The notes under the pieces: generated by a model
Database searches by the model: none
What the model was told of the DNA's origin: nothing
Seen by the model: only the letters and a program-made list of their open reading frames with translations
Position numbers and translations under genes: made by a program
Source of the DNA: a virus
Length of the DNA stretch: 64,000 nucleotides
Virus record (IMG/VR): IMGVR_UViG_3300021959_010405
Coordinates: 1 to 64,000 of that record
Direction: 5' to 3' (one strand)
Shown here: piece by piece, positions 43,179 to 50,893 of the stretch
How the letters are laid out: each line of letters opens with the position of its first letter
Position numbering within the stretch: position 1 is the stretch's first letter

Positions 43179-44050
43179 ATTTTTTTAAGTTTTTTAGTAA
43201 AATTCATAAACTGTTCAGTAATATAACCTCCCGCTGATTCGGCATGCCCTCCCCCGTTCGCGAGTTTTTTCGCTATTTCATTCATAGGGAGTGTGCACTT
43301 ATCTGAACGTCTAAATGAAACTGTACCGCTGTTTGGGTTTACCACAATACCAATATCTGCGTTATATGTAGAAATAATATTTTTAGCTATATCATTAATA
43401 CCAAAACTAGCTATAGTTGAAACTACTCGACGAGGCTTTTCTCCAATATTAATATCCCCTACATGTATTTCTATTTTTGAAAGAATTTCTTTAAGTTTTT
43501 TATTATATATATTAATTGAATTTTTTTGCTGTCGAGAAAATCCTGAAAATCCGTTATGAAAACTATCAATAAATTTTTGAACCCTATCCCCAGTTAGACT
43601 CCAATAGAGTCTATTTAAATCCTCCGACATTGGATATTTTAGTTCGTTACTATCGTAGTCATCTATTAGATTTATAAGGAGTTTTTGCTCCTTAAATGCA
43701 TTAATAGAATCCTTATAAGTATCATATATTAATTTTGTAGTAGATCCGCACTTCTTAATAAGAGTATTGCATTTACTATATCTATTAGATTCTAAGATGT
43801 GAGTGTCATGATGATCTATAATGAAGATGTTCTTCTGATCTACAATATCAATGTTAGAGCTTACATCTAGATCACATATAAAAATTTTCTGAAAGTTATG
43901 ACCTTCATGACGATACCAATTTTCGAAATCCTTACGAAAATTACGAGATGTAGTTATTTTACTAGGCAATGTTCTTTTAGCGAACCAAGAAAGGGCTAAA
44001 ATAGAACCTACACCATCTAAATCTACATCTGACCAAACAAATAGCGACAT
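43175..44050 (-). CDS. DHH/DHHA1-family phosphoesterase
   Basis: A 291-residue phosphodiesterase of the DHH superfamily (RecJ, NrnA nanoRNase, GdpP types). Motif I is SDVDLDGVGS (7-16), the second acidic motif is ICDLD (58-62), the DHH motif is IIDHHDTH (77-84), and the DHHA1 glycine-rich motif is GGGHAESAGG (266-275). There is no membrane, GGDEF or CBS domain, so it is closest in layout to NrnA/oligo-RNase. Likely substrates are short oligonucleotides, pAp or cyclic dinucleotides. The gene lies in the replication operon just downstream of gp41. TATATT four bases before the ATG may be a -10 element. Confidence 0.88.
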   Translation of the reverse strand: MSLFVWSDVDLDGVGSILALSWFAKRTLPSKITTSRNFRKDFENWYRHEGHNFQKIFICDLDVSSNIDIVDQKNIFIIDHHDTHILESNRYSKCNTLIKKCGSTTKLIYDTYKDSINAFKEQKLLINLIDDYDSNELKYPMSEDLNRLYWSLTGDRVQKFIDSFHNGFSGFSRQQKNSINIYNKKLKEILSKIEIHVGDINIGEKPRRVVSTIASFGINDIAKNIISTYNADIGIVVNPNSGTVSFRRSDKCTLPMNEIAKKLANGGGHAESAGGYITEQFMNFTKKLKKI

Positions 44051-44054
44051 TTAC

Positions 44055-44060
44055 AATATA
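44055..44060 (-). promoter_or_regulatory. Possible -10 element TATATT before the DHH gene
   Basis: Four bases before the ATG at 44050, in the 32-base gap after gp41. Confidence 0.3.
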
Positions 44061-44082
44061 ATTATATTAATTATTGTAATAA

Positions 44083-45414
44083 TCAACTATCGGTAAGCAT
44101 TCTTAAGCTACTATAAATATCGTTAGATTCGTCTGTTTCAGATATCATATCTTCTTCATCGAATTCGCTTAACGTTAAGGTAGTAAAGTCAATAGAAAAG
44201 CGATTAGACCCTACCGCTCTACCGAATCGATTTTTCATTATACCTGCATGTATTGTTTGAAATTCTATATCCTCTTCATCCTGCCATAATCCCATAATAA
44301 AGTCTGCAGTTGCAGCAACACCAACCGATTCAGATAAGCTATCAAGACCAGGATTATCTTCATCAAAACCACCACGATTTAGCTGAGTAGCGGTAATGAT
44401 AGGGCAGTTATAAATGTAACTCATAGCCCTAAGCTGCTCTGTTACATGCTTAACTCTTTCATATAGGTTTGTACCTGATGGTGAAGATAATAAGTTCAAA
44501 TAATCAATTACGATAGCATCAAATTTAATTCCTGACGATTGTAATTTTTTTATAAACCCTGACAATTGTTTAGGGGTAATAGTCGAAGGAGGAAACTCCT
44601 TTATATAAATTTTACGTCGAGGATTTTTCTCGTGTATCTTGAGCATATCGTTTTTCAACGCGGCAGAAGAATTAGCCAATTCAGATAAAGGTATAGCTGT
44701 AGCATTAGAGCATAATCTTCTTGCATAGATCATCTCCGACATTTCAAGAGATATAACTAGTACATTATTACCAGCTGCGGATATATTATTTGCAATATTT
44801 CCTAAGAATATACTTTTACCAACGTTAGGTCGGCCTGCATATATATAAATCGATCTACCGTCTCTCAAAAATCCTCCTCCAAGAGTTTTGTCCATCCACT
44901 CCCACCCGGATGAAATTACAGGCTCGACTTTATTAAGATCTTCAACAATACGATTAATGTCTGTAAATAATTCAATACCATGATCTGTAGTGAGATTTAC
45001 ATTACATGCTTTTTCAAATTTATCTAGAATTAAAGAGGTATCTGCACCCCCATCACCAACAGTCTTGGCTGTTTCAAGAAGAGTATTGTAGACATTACGT
45101 TCTTTAATAAACTGCTCTGTATTCAGTATTAACTCATCTTGATTATAATTAGTATCTAATTTACTAAATTCTTCTACTACGGACTTAAACGATGTTCGAA
45201 GATCGTCTGTAGTTAATAAAGCCTTTACCTCTGTAATATTAGGGCATGTATTATTGCGATCATGAAAATCAGAGATAATACTAATTATATCCTTAATGTT
45301 TTTATTTTCAAAAATATCAGGCTGTAAAAAATCAATTACAGATGTAAGATAACCTTCATTAGTTAGCGAATGGAAAAGAATAATCTTTTCCATAAATTTA
45401 TGATCTATCTTCAT
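44083..45414 (-). CDS. gp41: Replicative DNA helicase, gp41/DnaB-like
   Basis: The hexameric 5'-3' helicase of the replisome. The N-terminal helical domain (KNIKDIISIISDFHDRNNTC) is followed by the RecA-fold ATPase: WEWMDKTLGGG, Walker A AGRPNVGKSIFLGN, SLEMSE, Walker B FDAIVIDYLNLLSSP, then CPIITATQLNRGGFDEDN and ESVGVAATADFIMGLWQDEE. The arginine-finger region GIMKNRFGRAVG is intact. Length is 443 (T4 475). It follows the 171-residue gene by five bases and probably shares its promoter. Confidence 0.95.
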   Translation of the reverse strand: MKIDHKFMEKIILFHSLTNEGYLTSVIDFLQPDIFENKNIKDIISIISDFHDRNNTCPNITEVKALLTTDDLRTSFKSVVEEFSKLDTNYNQDELILNTEQFIKERNVYNTLLETAKTVGDGGADTSLILDKFEKACNVNLTTDHGIELFTDINRIVEDLNKVEPVISSGWEWMDKTLGGGFLRDGRSIYIYAGRPNVGKSIFLGNIANNISAAGNNVLVISLEMSEMIYARRLCSNATAIPLSELANSSAALKNDMLKIHEKNPRRKIYIKEFPPSTITPKQLSGFIKKLQSSGIKFDAIVIDYLNLLSSPSGTNLYERVKHVTEQLRAMSYIYNCPIITATQLNRGGFDEDNPGLDSLSESVGVAATADFIMGLWQDEEDIEFQTIHAGIMKNRFGRAVGSNRFSIDFTTLTLSEFDEEDMISETDESNDIYSSLRMLTDS

Positions 45415-45419
45415 ACAGT

Positions 45420-45935
45420 TTAAGCCGCGTGCTTAGTCCAAGTAGCGAAGGGCTTATCCATTTTATAATATAGTTGATATTTTTCAACTGTAGGAAGAGA
45501 TTCAAAATTTGGCAGCTGCCTGCAATTCATGGTTTGACTAATCGCTACTGCGAAGGGAGTAAGCTCACCATCAGGTATGTGAGAATTTCCTATGTTGCTA
45601 TCACACCATTCAATAAATGGTCTAGTGAAATGTTCCTTACCAGGCCATCTACGTAATCTCTCGTCACACATTTCGAGTGCATGATTTATAAGCCATTTCA
45701 TATTAGACTTTGACTCAACTACCCATTTGCTGCAAGGGTGATTGCGATGTCTTTTAGCTTGTTTTCGTGGCTGACCGGTCGCGGTCCTAGGACAATCCGG
45801 ATGCTCTAGTTGTTCCGTTGTAAAACAATACGCTAACATTTGACCAGACTCGATAATCATTTTCGATCTTATGTGTTTATCACACATAAGTCTTGCGGCT
45901 TCTTTAGGATTGCTATCAAGTACAAATATATTCAT
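45420..45935 (-). CDS. Conserved phage protein of unknown function (171 aa)
   Basis: It begins MNIFVLDSNPKEAARLMCDK followed by HIRSKMIIESGQMLAYCF. From memory, this block (xIFxLDxxPxxAAxxxCDKH then KMxxESxQML) is widespread in phages. His/Cys-rich conserved spots (HRNHPCSKWVVES, CDSNIGNSHIPDG) suggest metal or nucleic-acid binding. It has been loosely annotated as DNA-repair-like, but I know of no established function. It heads the gp41 operon. TATATT six bases before the ATG gives a near-leaderless start. Confidence 0.75.
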   Translation of the reverse strand: MNIFVLDSNPKEAARLMCDKHIRSKMIIESGQMLAYCFTTEQLEHPDCPRTATGQPRKQAKRHRNHPCSKWVVESKSNMKWLINHALEMCDERLRRWPGKEHFTRPFIEWCDSNIGNSHIPDGELTPFAVAISQTMNCRQLPNFESLPTVEKYQLYYKMDKPFATWTKHAA

Positions 45936-45941
45936 ATAATG

Positions 45942-45947
45942 AATATA
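45942..45947 (-). promoter_or_regulatory. Sigma70-like -10 element TATATT
   Basis: Six bases (CATTAT) before the ATG at 45935, heading the gp41 operon. Confidence 0.4.
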
Positions 45948-45983
45948 ATTTCATATGAGAAATAATCAATTTTTTTTTCAAAT

Positions 45984-46676
45984 TTAAGACCACTTTTCTA
46001 AAAACCACTTTTTACCAGCTTCCCACTCATTATCCGGATTAGTTAATCCTGGTGATTTATGAACAATAGGAATATCCCATACTCCTATTTTCTTTTTATT
46101 TTTATTACATTCAAGCGAAAAATCTAAATCATAATAATGAAATCTAGATGGATTATCCTCACTAAATCTGCATGACTCTAACACGCTAGGTGTAGTTGCA
46201 ATAAATACCCCATCAATAAGTAACACTCTTTCGTTTAGAGGGCCGAATGAGGTGTACATATAGGGCATTATATTATTAGAATCGGGAGATAAGCAGTGAG
46301 CTACACAACCTCTCCTCGATTCTGGAGGACCCATTAAGTGCCAAAGACCATATTCTATATTTGATACAGTAGTTGTACCTGCTACACCTACAACATCAAA
46401 CTGCTCAAATGCCTTATCTAATTTTCGATCTATGTTACCACAATTTATATATACATCATCATGTACAAATACTATAGCTGTATTATCGTCGTAATATCCC
46501 AAGCTCTCATCAATAAATTTATTATATTGAGCTGATAGTGATTTATCATTTGTATCAAACCTATAAATGTCATAATTCAAATTAGGGCATTCCTTCGATA
46601 TACTTGTCTCTAGTAACGTTTTTTTACTAGATTTGTTTTTAGTACAGATTACGAAAGATATATTTGTGATACTCAT
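45984..46676 (-). CDS. GT-A-fold glycosyltransferase (230 aa)
   Basis: A compact GT2-like enzyme. The start strand is ISFVICTKNK. The donor-site motif is AIVFVHDDVYINCGNIDRKL (HDD as DxD). The core is FDVVGVAGTTTV and LLIDGVFIATTPSVLESCRF, and the acceptor end is FHYYDLDFSLEC then WDIPIVHKSPG. This resembles StrF-like GT domains from memory. It overlaps the amidotransferase gene by four bases and is its only operon partner. The pair is expressed from a perfect late promoter, unlike the replication genes beside it. Substrate unknown; candidates are modified DNA bases, virion protein or cell envelope. Confidence 0.82.
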   Translation of the reverse strand: MSITNISFVICTKNKSSKKTLLETSISKECPNLNYDIYRFDTNDKSLSAQYNKFIDESLGYYDDNTAIVFVHDDVYINCGNIDRKLDKAFEQFDVVGVAGTTTVSNIEYGLWHLMGPPESRRGCVAHCLSPDSNNIMPYMYTSFGPLNERVLLIDGVFIATTPSVLESCRFSEDNPSRFHYYDLDFSLECNKNKKKIGVWDIPIVHKSPGLTNPDNEWEAGKKWFLEKWS

Positions 46677-47371
46677 ATAAAGAAAGGGCTTTTATTTTTA
46701 AATTGTCCGACTAACACGGGACCTTTTGATGTTAACTCAAAAATCTTACCCTCTTTCAATTCTTCCCATTGGTTTTTACTATTAATAGAAGAAAAGTTCC
46801 CTCTATCGTCAGCAAACAATGTAGATCCCTGCCTCGCTATATAAACTTTTTTAGAATCGGTGTTGTATACCCAAACTGAAAATGTACCCTCAAGCTTAGC
46901 TAAAGCCTTTTCAATAGCAGTTACATGATTTACCTTTATTTTAGTAGATGATATGCTATTTGCCATGATAGGTATAAGTTTTGAATCAACTGATACTTTT
47001 ATACCATTGTTATATTCCTTAATTAAAGATTCCTGATTAGTAATCACTCCATTATGAGCAATTATCCATTCACCGATATGAAAAGGGTGTGTAGTCTCTT
47101 CACTCCATTTTCTATTAGACCCTGTAGGTGCTTGTAAATGACCTAAATATATATCAAACTTATCCGGTTCTAGTATTTTACTAATTTTATCTTGTTTACC
47201 TTCCCACCTCTTAACTTGGTATAGTTTTTTAATATTTTTTTTCTTGTTTGGAGAATAATTGAGTACATCATATATACCCATATAACTACCTCCCCACGCT
47301 CCTCTAATTTGATTCACGTCGTGAAGAACTTCAAACATTGATTTGTTAAAAGAACCAAATATCGCACACAT
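46673..47371 (-). CDS. Class II glutamine amidotransferase domain protein
   Basis: A stand-alone Ntn-type glutaminase of 232 residues. It begins MCAIFGSF, with Cys2 as nucleophile once Met is removed. The glutamine-binding and oxyanion-hole elements are present: GHLQAPTG for the usual GHxRxAT, HPFHIGEWIIAHNGVITN, VDSKLIP for the DSE element and LEGTFSVWVYN. It should release ammonia from glutamine for an acceptor enzyme not fused to it. Possible partners are the glycosyltransferase it overlaps, or the QueC-like enzyme at 51650. Gat and QueC domains are fused in some phages that make amidated 7-deazaguanine DNA. It is transcribed from TATAAATA at 47384-47377. Confidence 0.88.
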   Translation of the reverse strand: MCAIFGSFNKSMFEVLHDVNQIRGAWGGSYMGIYDVLNYSPNKKKNIKKLYQVKRWEGKQDKISKILEPDKFDIYLGHLQAPTGSNRKWSEETTHPFHIGEWIIAHNGVITNQESLIKEYNNGIKVSVDSKLIPIMANSISSTKIKVNHVTAIEKALAKLEGTFSVWVYNTDSKKVYIARQGSTLFADDRGNFSSINSKNQWEELKEGKIFELTSKGPVLVGQFKNKSPFFI

Positions 47372-47376
47372 AACCT

Positions 47377-47384
47377 TATTTATA
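47377..47384 (-). promoter_or_regulatory. Late promoter, perfect T4 consensus TATAAATA (amidotransferase-GT operon)
   Basis: Five bases (AGGTT) before the ATG at 47371. Confidence 0.7.
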
Positions 47385-47453
47385 AAAGAATTAGTTTAAA
47401 ACAAACTCCTCAAATTAATAATAAATATAATTCCTAAAAAATCCACTTGTTTG

Positions 47454-47461
47454 AATAAATA
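47454..47461 (+). promoter_or_regulatory. Late-promoter-like octamer AATAAATA
   Basis: Five bases before the ATG at 47467. It diverges from the amidotransferase promoter. Confidence 0.6.
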
Positions 47462-47466
47462 TTTCT

Positions 47467-48942
47467 ATGAAGCCATGGCAAAATGATATTTTCAGCTTAT
47501 ATGTCGAACAAAGAGGTCGAGCAGGTCGCAATGTAGGTAAATACCACCCTAAATTAAAAGGAACTAGACAGGACGTTAGATCTGCAGGTCTTTCAGTTCC
47601 AAGTAGAGATGCTCCTAATTTTATTGCGACATTATTATATAATTTAGACATATTTGATGATGCAGAAGCTGACTCTATTATACGCGCGACATCATCTCCA
47701 GCACGGGGAGAGTCCTTAATGCAATCATTGGAGGCTCATTCCGACGAGATTATTAAACGTCAAGATGATATTTCTAATGCATACGAAGAGGAGTTAACAA
47801 AGTATGTAAATAGAGCTAAAATCAATAGAGGTCGTGGGGGTAAAGGTAGTAAAGGTCGTACAGAGAGATACGAAGCTCAGGCAGCTGCTATTGAAATAGC
47901 AAAGCAACAAAAAGAACTATTGAAGCAAATGAAGTCTCAAGGTGTTGATGCTGCTACGTCTATAGAGGATGCTATTTTAAATAGTATGGAGAGTACAAAA
48001 GACGAGACTCTAGTCTCTATGCAAATAAGAGGTCTTACAGATGCGGATGGTTTAATTGATACAATCGAAAAGTTAGGTGTTGATAAATCTGATATTGGCG
48101 TTGAAAGGGTTTCGGGGGGAGTTGTTGTAGATTTCTTTATATCGACAAATTCTCGTATAGGTAGGGATTTCGAAAGTATTCCTCCTACAGAAATTGATGA
48201 TATGTTTAGTAGATTTAGTTCCTCCGGTGAGGTTGTTGTGGAGGTTCTGCCTCCTGATGATATTGCTGATGCCATATCTGGTTTAAAATCAAGTTTATCT
48301 CAACCAGATAGAAAATCGAAAGGCGAAACTTACGACGAGCCAGAAAAGGAAGATAGCGAGGTAGAGTTTGACCCTAAAACATCGGGGGAAGTACCAACTG
48401 TTACGTCAGTAGATGATGATGAAGACTTTAGACCTACAGAAGATGATTTTGATGAGGTAGGTGTTGCATATGACCCGTCGTTTAGTCGTGAGGATGATTA
48501 CGACGTAGACTCGGAGGATATGAACTATGATCCAATGAACCCATATGATGAGGATCGGTTCGAAGATGAAGAGGGTGAGCGCGAATGCGAAGAATGCGAC
48601 GGAGAGGGAGGTAAAGAATATCCATATCAAGGAGAAATGGAATGGGAAACATGTAGATCTTGCAAAGGATCTGGTAAAACTAATCAACCATCACGCTACG
48701 GTGAAGATCGATATGAAAACGAAGAGGCAAAGCCAGATTATATTGATATCGATGGGGATGGTGACAAAGAGGAGCCGATGAAAAAGGCTGCTAAGGAGAG
48801 AGAAGAAGAAAACAATGAAGAAAATATCAATGAAGGGCACAAAATGTCACCCCAGCAAGCAAACCAATGGATGACTCAACAGCGAAACGAGAGAATGCGC
48901 AGTTATATGAAGCATGACGAGCGCTGGAAAGGATATTATTAA
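47467..48942 (+). CDS. Late protein with DnaJ-like zinc motif and DxDGDGD motif (491 aa)
   Basis: The N-terminal ~60 residues are basic (RGRAGRNVGKYHPKLKGTRQ). Residues 75-170 are helical, and 180-270 form an alpha/beta domain (LVSMQIRGLTDADGLIDTIE, GVVVDFFISTNSR). A long acidic disordered segment follows (about 275-375). The C-terminal part has CEECDGEGG and, 18 residues later, CRSCKGSGK, the CxxCxGxG knuckle pair of DnaJ zinc domains. DIDGDGDKEEPMKKAAKE follows, an EF-hand-like Ca-binding pattern that from memory occurs at the end of some phage head-core proteins. There are no enzymatic motifs. It heads a four-gene late island and may be a scaffold or internal component. Confidence 0.65.
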   Translation: MKPWQNDIFSLYVEQRGRAGRNVGKYHPKLKGTRQDVRSAGLSVPSRDAPNFIATLLYNLDIFDDAEADSIIRATSSPARGESLMQSLEAHSDEIIKRQDDISNAYEEELTKYVNRAKINRGRGGKGSKGRTERYEAQAAAIEIAKQQKELLKQMKSQGVDAATSIEDAILNSMESTKDETLVSMQIRGLTDADGLIDTIEKLGVDKSDIGVERVSGGVVVDFFISTNSRIGRDFESIPPTEIDDMFSRFSSSGEVVVEVLPPDDIADAISGLKSSLSQPDRKSKGETYDEPEKEDSEVEFDPKTSGEVPTVTSVDDDEDFRPTEDDFDEVGVAYDPSFSREDDYDVDSEDMNYDPMNPYDEDRFEDEEGERECEECDGEGGKEYPYQGEMEWETCRSCKGSGKTNQPSRYGEDRYENEEAKPDYIDIDGDGDKEEPMKKAAKEREEENNEENINEGHKMSPQQANQWMTQQRNERMRSYMKHDERWKGYY

Positions 48943-48957
48943 TTTAAAAAAAAGATT

Positions 48958-50322
48958 ATGACTAATGATACAGATCTAATTTTTGAAAGATATTGCAATA
49001 TACAAGAAGGTATTTTTCAGCGAGGGAGAGCCAAACTAAACGCATTCGGTGAAACTGATGAAAGTCTTCAGAATTTAATTAACCAATATACAAAAAAAAT
49101 AGGTAAACATGTAGGAGATTTAGAAGCTGATTTAAAAACATTTAAAGGAAGTCTTCAGCCAATAACTCAAGAAAAAATGGCGATTTTACTTAATAATTTA
49201 AATAGCGCAGGAGTCGAAAGTGCTCAATCCGCACTAGGTAAAATAGGTCATATGTTAGGTAGATTCGTCGGCGCTGCAGCTCCTGCAGCTGCAGTCACTG
49301 CATTAGCTGCTGGTACTGGTGGTTTAGGTGGAATAGCTACTGGAGCACTCGCAGGCGCAACTCGAGGGCTTCAACGTAATTTAACTAGGACTGATATCGA
49401 TACTAAAAATAAATTTGGAAATGTTGCAAAAACTACCGCTGCCGGCGCTGCGATTGGAGGTGTAAGTGACTTTGTTGCAAGCAAGTTAGCTAATGCACCT
49501 GATGCAGGATTTGAACCAGCAGGGCCACCTAGCGAGTTAGCTAATGCACCTAGCGAGTTAGCTAATGCACCTGATGCAGGATTGGACCTAGCAGGTGCAC
49601 CTAGCGAGTTAGCTAATGCACCTGATGCAGGATTGGACCTAGCAGGTGCACCTAGCGAGTTAGCTAATGCACCTCTACAGGATACCATTGGTGCAATGCC
49701 GGAGTTACCTCCTATGAATCCCGACCTTTTCCAAAATTTGCACAATTCTTCGTATGATCCAAATAGTATAGTAGATCAGGCTAAGATGTTGTTGCAACAA
49801 CAGGCGGAGCAGCAAGGAATAACTGATCCAAACGAAATTGCTAATTTCGTTTATAGAAATGGTGGTATTGAAACTCTAGATAGTGTAGGGGCTGAGGAAA
49901 TTATTAATAACTTTAATTCTACAGTGGACCAAATTGCAAGTCAAGCTATTGAACCGGGAATCACGTTTTCGGAATTACCAACAGATCTTAAGTCTAGCGC
50001 GGAAGGTCTCTATAATCAAATGATAGAAAAGGGTTATTCAGCTGAAGATGCATCAAATGAATTGAGTGGCATTAATGATATATTCGCCGGCACTAAGAGG
50101 GTATCAGGAGATGACGCTGCCGTGGAAGTGGTTAAAGATTATGTAAAAGGAGTCGCTGAGGATATAGCCAGCCCAGGAACTTCTAATAACACTCTTAATG
50201 TACTTCAAAACGCGGCGAGGCGCGGCAGGCTGACTGATGAAATGAAACAACTTTTTCTTAATAAAGCTATAGAAAGAGGAGCTACTGACGGAGAGTTACA
50301 GGCTATTATGAATTTAAATTAA
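48958..50322 (+). CDS. Tag-related late protein with 17-residue tandem repeats (454 aa)
   Basis: The N-terminus MTNDTDLIFERYCNIQEGIF resembles the tag MNKDSELIFENYK of three other genes here. It is followed by a helical segment and a Gly/Ala-rich, membrane-like segment at about residues 98-140 (FVGAAAPAAAVTALAAGTGG, LGGIATGALAGAT). Residues 178-239 are tandem repeats of SELANAPDAGLDLAGAP. The remainder is acidic and helical with low complexity. The Ala/Gly-rich stretch could insert into a membrane, which is notable if the protein is injected with DNA. No clear octamer precedes it, so it is probably transcribed with the 491-residue gene 15 bases upstream. Confidence 0.65.
   Translation: MTNDTDLIFERYCNIQEGIFQRGRAKLNAFGETDESLQNLINQYTKKIGKHVGDLEADLKTFKGSLQPITQEKMAILLNNLNSAGVESAQSALGKIGHMLGRFVGAAAPAAAVTALAAGTGGLGGIATGALAGATRGLQRNLTRTDIDTKNKFGNVAKTTAAGAAIGGVSDFVASKLANAPDAGFEPAGPPSELANAPSELANAPDAGLDLAGAPSELANAPDAGLDLAGAPSELANAPLQDTIGAMPELPPMNPDLFQNLHNSSYDPNSIVDQAKMLLQQQAEQQGITDPNEIANFVYRNGGIETLDSVGAEEIINNFNSTVDQIASQAIEPGITFSELPTDLKSSAEGLYNQMIEKGYSAEDASNELSGINDIFAGTKRVSGDDAAVEVVKDYVKGVAEDIASPGTSNNTLNVLQNAARRGRLTDEMKQLFLNKAIERGATDGELQAIMNLN
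49552..49674 (+). repeat. 51-bp tandem repeat inside the 454-residue late gene
   Basis: Units at 49552-49602 and 49603-49653 appear identical. A partial third unit lies at 49654-49674, and related partial units precede from about 49486. Each unit encodes SELANAPDAGLDLAGAP. The lack of synonymous drift points to recent expansion or ongoing slippage. Confidence 0.85.
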
Positions 50323-50338
50323 CCCCATTAATACATTA

Positions 50339-50893
50339 ATGAAAAAATATGACACAGATATTATTTTAGAGAAGCAATTATCACAAATTGATGAAGGTCT
50401 TCTAGATCGCATAAAAGCTAAAGCTTCTGGAGCTAAAGCTTTCCTCACAACTGACATGGGTAAAGGATTAGGTGGTATGAGTCAAAACTATCAAGAGACT
50501 GCCCAATCAAAGCTTATTGATAATAAGATTGAAAAAATACATAAAATTATATTAGATTTAGAAACAGATCTAATGAAAACTGCAGGAATGAGTACTGAGA
50601 CTTTAAAAAATCAATACCCTCAGATTTATCAGCAGTTACAGTTTTTAAGAAATTCAGTATCTCTTAACCCGCAACAACAGCAAGCCCCGCAACAACAGCA
50701 AGACCCGCAACAACAGCAAGACCCACAGCAACGCTCATTTAACCCCGGAGATGTAATTAAATACACTAGTACAAGAAACCCTCAAGGGGAGCAGGCTGAA
50801 GTTGTAGAGGTTTTGCAAAACGGAAATATACAGGTTAAGCCAGTAGGCAAATCTAATCCTGTTTTTGCTATATCCCCAAATCAAATTCTATAA
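50339..50893 (+). CDS. Tag-related late protein with poly-Gln repeats (184 aa)
   Basis: It begins MKKYDTDIILEKQLSQIDEG then LLDRIKAKASGAKAF. The first part is a diverged relative of the shared tag (D-T/S-x-L/I-I-F/L-E), and the second recalls the segment after the tag in the 454-residue protein. Residues 110-130 are Gln/Pro repeats (18-bp DNA repeats at about 50671-50735). The C-terminal 50 residues form a small beta domain (GDVIKYTSTRNPQGEQAEVV, NGNIQVKPVGKSNP) resembling a KOW/SH3-like fold. Upstream CATTAATA (50326-50333) has the right spacing but one base off the octamer core. The 3' end lies near the next tagged module. Confidence 0.6.
   Translation: MKKYDTDIILEKQLSQIDEGLLDRIKAKASGAKAFLTTDMGKGLGGMSQNYQETAQSKLIDNKIEKIHKIILDLETDLMKTAGMSTETLKNQYPQIYQQLQFLRNSVSLNPQQQQAPQQQQDPQQQQDPQQRSFNPGDVIKYTSTRNPQGEQAEVVEVLQNGNIQVKPVGKSNPVFAISPNQIL
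50671..50735 (+). repeat. 18-bp Gln/Pro-coding tandem repeats
   Basis: Three units of the type CCGCAACAACAGCAAGMC plus a degenerate fourth, coding for PQQQQA/D. Confidence 0.75.

Noticed and set aside
49486-49674. Possible CRISPR-like array
   Set aside because: The repeats are contiguous, in frame and coding, with no unique spacers.
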